Under the pieces are notes generated by a model. The model did no database searches, was not told the DNA's origin, and worked only from the letters and a program-made list of their open reading frames with translations. A program made the position numbers and the translations under genes. From G963678255 sp963678255 (GTDB lineage Bacteria > Cloacimonadota > Cloacimonadia > Cloacimonadales > WRIO01), in NCBI GenBank assembly GCA_963678255.2, contig CAXXTW010000001.1:1-64000 (forward strand): a stretch of DNA of 64,000 nt, written 5' to 3'. Positions 62,907-64,000 of this stretch are shown here, piece after piece; position 1 is the first letter of the stretch, and each line of letters begins with the position of its first letter.

Positions 62907-64000
62907 TTATTCCTCTGAAGTCGCATAGATAATCTCTTCTATGCTGGTTAAATGGTTTCTGATTCTATCAAGTCCAGAAGCTCTCAAAGATAGCATACCA
63001 TGAGATTCAGCAATCTCCCTGATTTTATACTCATCAATATCATTTCCTGAATTTAGAATCGTTTTCCTGATATCAGGAGAAAAATACAAAGCTTCACAGA
63101 TATTTACTCTGCCCTTGTATCCTTTATTACACTTTTTGCAACCTGGACCTGGATCAAATATCTTACCACCCTCAACTTCTTCTTTTGTTAATCCAATATC
63201 TATAGCAGCTTTATGTTTTTCAACTGGTAAAGGGACCCAACATTCTGGACAAATTTTCCTTACCAATCTTTGAGCAACAATAATATTTATCACATTAGCC
63301 AATAAAAAAGGCTCAACACCCATTTTAAACAATCTTGATACAGCGCTGACTGCATCATTTGTATGCAAGGTAGATAGAGTTAAATGGCCTGTATTTGCTA
63401 ATTTGACAGCTATATCAGCAGTAATTTTATCACGAATCTCTCCAACCAAAACGATATCAGGGTCATGTCTTAGAATAGCTCTGATAGCACCATCAAAACT
63501 CATTTTATGACCAATTTTTAATTGTCTAGCCCCTTGTATAACATATTCAACAGGATCCTCACAAGTAAGTACATTTTTAGTTGGATCCATGGTAAAAAAC
63601 AAGGCGGCCATCAGAGTTGTACTTTTACCACTACCCGTTGGGCCTGTTACTAAAACCATCCCTTGAGATACAGATATTGCTTTGAGAAAATCATGTTCTG
63701 CTTTTTCCTGAAATCCAAGTTTTCGAAGGTCAGCGATGACATTTCTATCATCAATTACACGAATAACGATACTTTCAAATCTTCTTTCAAATTCAGAAGA
63801 TACAATTGGGATTATTGAGACACGAAATCGAATTAGATGTCCATCTATCATTCTTTGAGCAAATCCATCCTGAGCAACATCTCTCTCAAATCGATCAGCT
63901 CCATTTGTTCTATCTTTAACTACTGCAGACATAGCTTCAGGTGACGTGTTTTCTTGTTTATACCATAATTGAAGCTTACCATCGACACGAAAATGAATCT
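62907..64000 (-). CDS. PilB/GspE-type assembly ATPase (partial, 5' end outside window)
   Basis: The frame is open to the right edge. The part upstream of the first ATG (63932) still reads IHFRVDGKLQLWYKQEN, the conserved DIHxxxxxxxxRVDG region of GspE/PilB, so the true start lies beyond the window. About 364 residues are visible. Walker A is GPTGSGKST, the Asp box LTCEDPVEY, Walker B LVGEIRD and the His box TLSTLHTNDAVSA, all intact. A zinc-binding tetracysteine (CPEC ... CKKC) is typical for PilB/GspE. It powers fibre extension, and stands at the head of the visible pilus gene set. Confidence 0.92.
   Translation of the reverse strand, partial: IHFRVDGKLQLWYKQENTSPEAMSAVVKDRTNGADRFERDVAQDGFAQRMIDGHLIRFRVSIIPIVSSEFERRFESIVIRVIDDRNVIADLRKLGFQEKAEHDFLKAISVSQGMVLVTGPTGSGKSTTLMAALFFTMDPTKNVLTCEDPVEYVIQGARQLKIGHKMSFDGAIRAILRHDPDIVLVGEIRDKITADIAVKLANTGHLTLSTLHTNDAVSAVSRLFKMGVEPFLLANVINIIVAQRLVRKICPECWVPLPVEKHKAAIDIGLTKEEVEGGKIFDPGPGCKKCNKGYKGRVNICEALYFSPDIRKTILNSGNDIDEYKIREIAESHGMLSLRASGLDRIRNHLTSIEEIIYATSEE

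Overview
This is an AT-rich stretch of a fermentative, anaerobic, Gram-negative bacterium, most likely a member of Cloacimonadota or a near relative in the FCB group. This is an inference from three things: several secreted proteins carry the C-terminal FlgD-like sorting module with the YPNPFNP motif; there is an outer-membrane OmpA protein, a secretin and type IV pilus-like assembly genes; and there is an Mrp/Nuo-type ferredoxin-linked membrane complex. No rRNA, tRNA or CRISPR array was recognised.

Layout. 1-1352: 450 codons of an IS1634-like transposase, cut by the window edge. 1638-11994: a very large cyclic beta-1,2-glucan synthase (GT84 plus GH94) behind an RNB-family exoribonuclease. 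12364-24144: one tightly packed minus-strand operon with the gene order A-B-C-D-F-G-HH'-M-J-K-L-N of the MBX/MBS class of membrane complexes. It has Mrp antiporter subunits E, F, G, B, C and a fused double D, then NuoH-, NuoB-, NuoC- and NuoD-like subunits, then a NuoI-like ferredoxin domain fused to a GltD/NfnB-like flavoprotein. A rubrerythrin-like gene and a clean terminator close it; a TetR gene with a palindromic operator candidate stands at its head. 24384-27192: an OmpA protein with calcium-binding type repeats, divergent from a second TetR regulator. 27406-29475: a secreted VIT/vWA protein with a clear sigma70 promoter.

29617-31840 and 36900-45400 are accessory and decaying. They hold REP-like hairpin repeats, two nearly identical direct repeats of about 198 bp, IS21-like remnants with iterated ends, an apparently whole IS1182-like transposase gene, a chemoreceptor scrap, and at least three secreted-protein genes broken by frameshifts or in-frame stops. 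Between them lies an intact pair: a two-LamG secreted protein (31944-34313) and a divergent TPR-AAA+-Fis sigma54 activator (34541-36850). The intergenic region holds a sigma54 -24/-12 element with exact GG-N10-GC spacing and iterated ATTGC boxes, which looks like a self-contained regulatory circuit.

45462-64000 is a second long minus-strand block. From the right edge it encodes a PilB/GspE ATPase (cut by the edge), two small membrane-anchored proteins, a receiver/cNMP-fold protein, a PilT-like ATPase with an unusual Asp box, a PilM-PilN-TPR fusion, a PilO/PilP-like protein, a short secretin, an Fn3/LVIVD surface protein and a 2617-residue repetitive Ig-like adhesin. The close spacing and a single strong terminator after the adhesin suggest that the envelope machine and its large surface proteins are expressed together.
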